DNA from: Podarcis raffonei
Lineage: Eukaryota > Chordata > Lepidosauria > Squamata > Lacertidae
NCBI RefSeq assembly: GCF_027172205.1
Contig: NC_070614.1
Span: 44,383,001 to 44,447,000, forward strand
Length of the DNA stretch: 64,000 nucleotides
Direction of reading: 5' to 3'
Below the pieces are notes generated by a model. It had not been told where the DNA came from and made no database searches. It saw only the letters and a program-made list of their open reading frames with translations. Both the position numbers and the translations under genes were made by a program. Numbering within the stretch: the first letter of the stretch is position 1; each line of letters begins with the position of its first letter. Positions 62,124 to 64,000 of this stretch are shown in pieces.

Positions 62124-62949
62124 AATTTATACCCCACCCATCTGGCTGGGTTTCCCCAGTCACTCTGGGCGGCTTCCAACACAATATTAAAATACAATAG
62201 TCTACTAAACATTAAAAACTTCTCTAAACAGGGCTGCCTTTAGATGTCTTCTAAAAGTCTGGTAATTGTTTTTCTCTTTGACATTTAGTGGGAGGGCGTT
62301 CCACAGGGTGGATGCCACTACCGAGAAGGCCCTCTGCCTGGTTCCCTGTAATTTGGCTTCTCGCAGTGAGGGAACCACCAGAAGGCCCTCTGTGCTGGAC
62401 CTCAGTGTCTGGGCAGATTAATGGCCTAGATTTGCTCAATGGCTGGAGAGCTTTTTTCCACCAGTTTTTACTGTAGATGTTGATGTTTTTGGATGGTGTC
62501 ATAGTCTTTGGCTAATGCAATAAAAGTTTATGGTGGTGGTGATATATTGATGCTAACATCATCACCTTATTTGATAACATCCATTTTTTCATCACAATGA
62601 TCTTAGAGCTTGATGCTAAAATGTAATGCCCGTGTTTCGAAATAAATGTTCCTCATGATTATGAATGTGATATATAAATGTGAAATAATAAAACCATGTT
62701 TTAACATACATCCCAAACAAACACACATAGGAATAATGAATGATGGTAAACTTGAAAAAGAACTACTCAGAGTTTACTGCAATAAATCGTATGATTTGGA
62801 GTATCTTAATGACTTTTCTTACCCTTCTCATTTGAGTACATCCCTTCTGGACATGGAGCACAATCGTAGCAGCAAAATTTCACTCCCTCCTTCTTTTTCT
62901 TCCCATGACCAGGAGGACAGTGAGAATTACACTCCGAAAGGGGTGGTAC
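60796..62949 (-). CDS. V2R gene F: last two exons of a vomeronasal type-2 receptor
   Basis: Exon 5 62949-62823 (127 bp, [12 protein letters not shown]) and exon 6 61691-60796 (896 bp) on the minus strand. Acceptor CCTCCCCAG, phase 1 joined correctly (ETCIHC), 7TM domain intact with tail [18 protein letters not shown]. Exons 1-4 should lie to the right of the window. Exon 6 is clearly more diverged from A-C and E than those are from each other ([31 protein letters not shown]), so F has escaped the homogenisation seen in the others. Intron 5 (61692-62822) carries an L2-like LINE end. Confidence 0.93.
62081..62422 (-). repeat. L2/CR1-type LINE 3' end with AAC tail
   Basis: Antisense copy of the family at 2014-2365: an AAC repeat (62084-62121), then TTATACCCCACCCATCTGGC, GGCGGCTTCCAACACAATAT and the coding part with GGCGTTCCACAGGGTGG. 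Intron 5 of gene F. Confidence 0.8.
62476..62545 (+). repeat. Short LINE 3' end
   Basis: GTCATAGTCTTTGGCTAATG then CAATAAAAGTTTATGG and GGTGGT repeats, as in the insertion at 18467-18714. Confidence 0.5.
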
Positions 62950-64000
62950 CTATCCAAAGTTTAAAACTGTAAGAAGAGCCTTGCAGCATCAGACCAGAGA
63001 CCCATCTAGTCCAGAATGCTGTCCTCACAACCAGATGCCAATGGGAAGCCTGCAAGCACAACCTGACTATACATGCTCAGGCACTCAGAAGTATACTGCT
63101 TCTGATTGTGGAAATAGAACGTAGTCATGAAGGTTAGTAGGCCATGAGAATATTGTCTTCGATTTCAAAGGCATCTGAATTGGTGGCCATTCTTGAGCTC
63201 CCATTCTAGAGGGGGGGAGAAAAACCTCTCTCTATTTGCATCATATACCCTTGAAATTAAAGTCTGGTTTGCTTAATGTATGTTTTGGGAAAGCCGAGGG
63301 AAAACATTGTTAATGCTTGAAATACTAAGCATGGAGAAGAACATATCTTGCTGAAGCAGAACCAGCAGAGCTTCTGCAAGAATAACTCTGGAAGAGTACT
63401 TTCAATATATCAACAAGCATATAGAGAGAGGTGATGCAGATGGCTGTGTGTAAATAATATTCCCTTTCAACTCCCTGTTTGCCAAACCCCCATTATTCAG
63501 AATTTTTTTCTTTTCAAGTTAAATAGGATCGAATTGCATTTTCTTGACCATTGTGCAGTTACATATATGGTGAATTTGATTGCCCTGGACCTTGGTCAAG
63601 CTCTGCAAGGGCCTCTTGATAGCCATCTGGTTACTGATCCCAATAATAGGAACAACACACCTCACATCAGGTCCTGGCCACAACCTAAGCTGAAGTCCAG
63701 TATCACTGGCACTTGAGTCAATTAGGGTATCTTGACATCCTTCTATTTTGTGTCTAGATCAGTTACCAGCTAGTGAGAGAAAAAAAATCAATTATGCAGG
63801 GTGTTCCTTTGCAAGTGCCTTTCCTGGCAGGGATTGACTTGTGCACAACCCTACCAGGAGCCAACACTGAAAGGGCTCTGTCTGCTACTTGCCATTCTCA
63901 TTTTAATTGCAGGCCAACAGTGAACACAAAGAGTTGGATATGTGCATACACGTGAAGGCAGGATTAGTGGTATTAGAAGGCAGCTAGTGACATTCCAGCG
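62950..64000. other. Intron 4 of gene F, running off the window
   Basis: Contains an interspersed repeat at about 62975-63150 (CCATCTAGTCCAGAATGCTG, CCAGATGCCAATGGGAAGCC), common in squamate genomes but not classified here. No exon 4 was found up to 64000, so the intron is longer than 1 kb. Confidence 0.5.

Noticed and set aside
1-64000. CRISPR array, rRNA, tRNA genes or prokaryotic operons
   Set aside because: None seen. The window is vertebrate nuclear DNA with spliced genes and interspersed repeats.

Overview
The window is a stretch of a vertebrate vomeronasal type-2 receptor (V2R, family C GPCR) gene cluster, most likely from a squamate reptile (a lizard). The evidence for a squamate is the dense V2R tandem array together with Sauria SINE, BovB, CR1 and L2-like LINE, and hAT and pogo/mariner-type MITE copies. 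A narrower placement is not supported.

Six receptor genes are present, each built on the standard six-exon V2R plan (exon sizes about 209-236, 292, 846-879, 225-228, 127 and 896-902 bp, intron phases 2-0-0-0-1). In order they are: gene A (+, exon 1 almost wholly off the left edge, 1-8976), gene B (+, complete, 12761-22034), gene C (+, complete, 25815-38381), gene D (+, complete, from a more distant V2R subfamily, 39879-47426), gene E (-, complete, 50734-59094) and gene F (-, only exons 5 and 6 inside the window, 60796-62949). All exons I could place have GT/AG borders, keep frame and lack stops, so none of the six looks like a pseudogene. Orientation flips between D and E, which are tail to tail.

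A and B are two copies of a tandem unit of about 13 kb. The unit carries a broken second 7TM exon downstream of the gene, a second 7TM-exon relic inside intron 4, and a 90-bp duplicate of the 3' end of exon 4. Gene C lacks all three. Insertions unique to A or B show that the copies have aged separately. The last exon (7TM) is nearly the same in A, B, C and the inverted gene E although their ligand-binding exons differ strongly, which suggests gene conversion.

The introns and spacers are a layered repeat record. They hold a fossil Ty1/copia element with near-identical LTRs inserted in a pogo/mariner-like MITE in intron 3 of C, a solo LTR of the same copia family between D and E, two further solo-LTR candidates with target-site duplications in E, and several MITEs, LINE 3' ends and SINEs. 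Upstream of genes B, C and E lies a shared block with a TATA-like site about 170 bp before the start codon, the best promoter candidate in the window. By family knowledge, each receptor would act alone or as a dimer in the microvillous membrane of vomeronasal sensory neurons, binding peptide or protein odorants with its Venus-flytrap domain and signalling through Go and TRPC2. I saw no other protein-coding host gene, tRNA, rRNA or CRISPR array.
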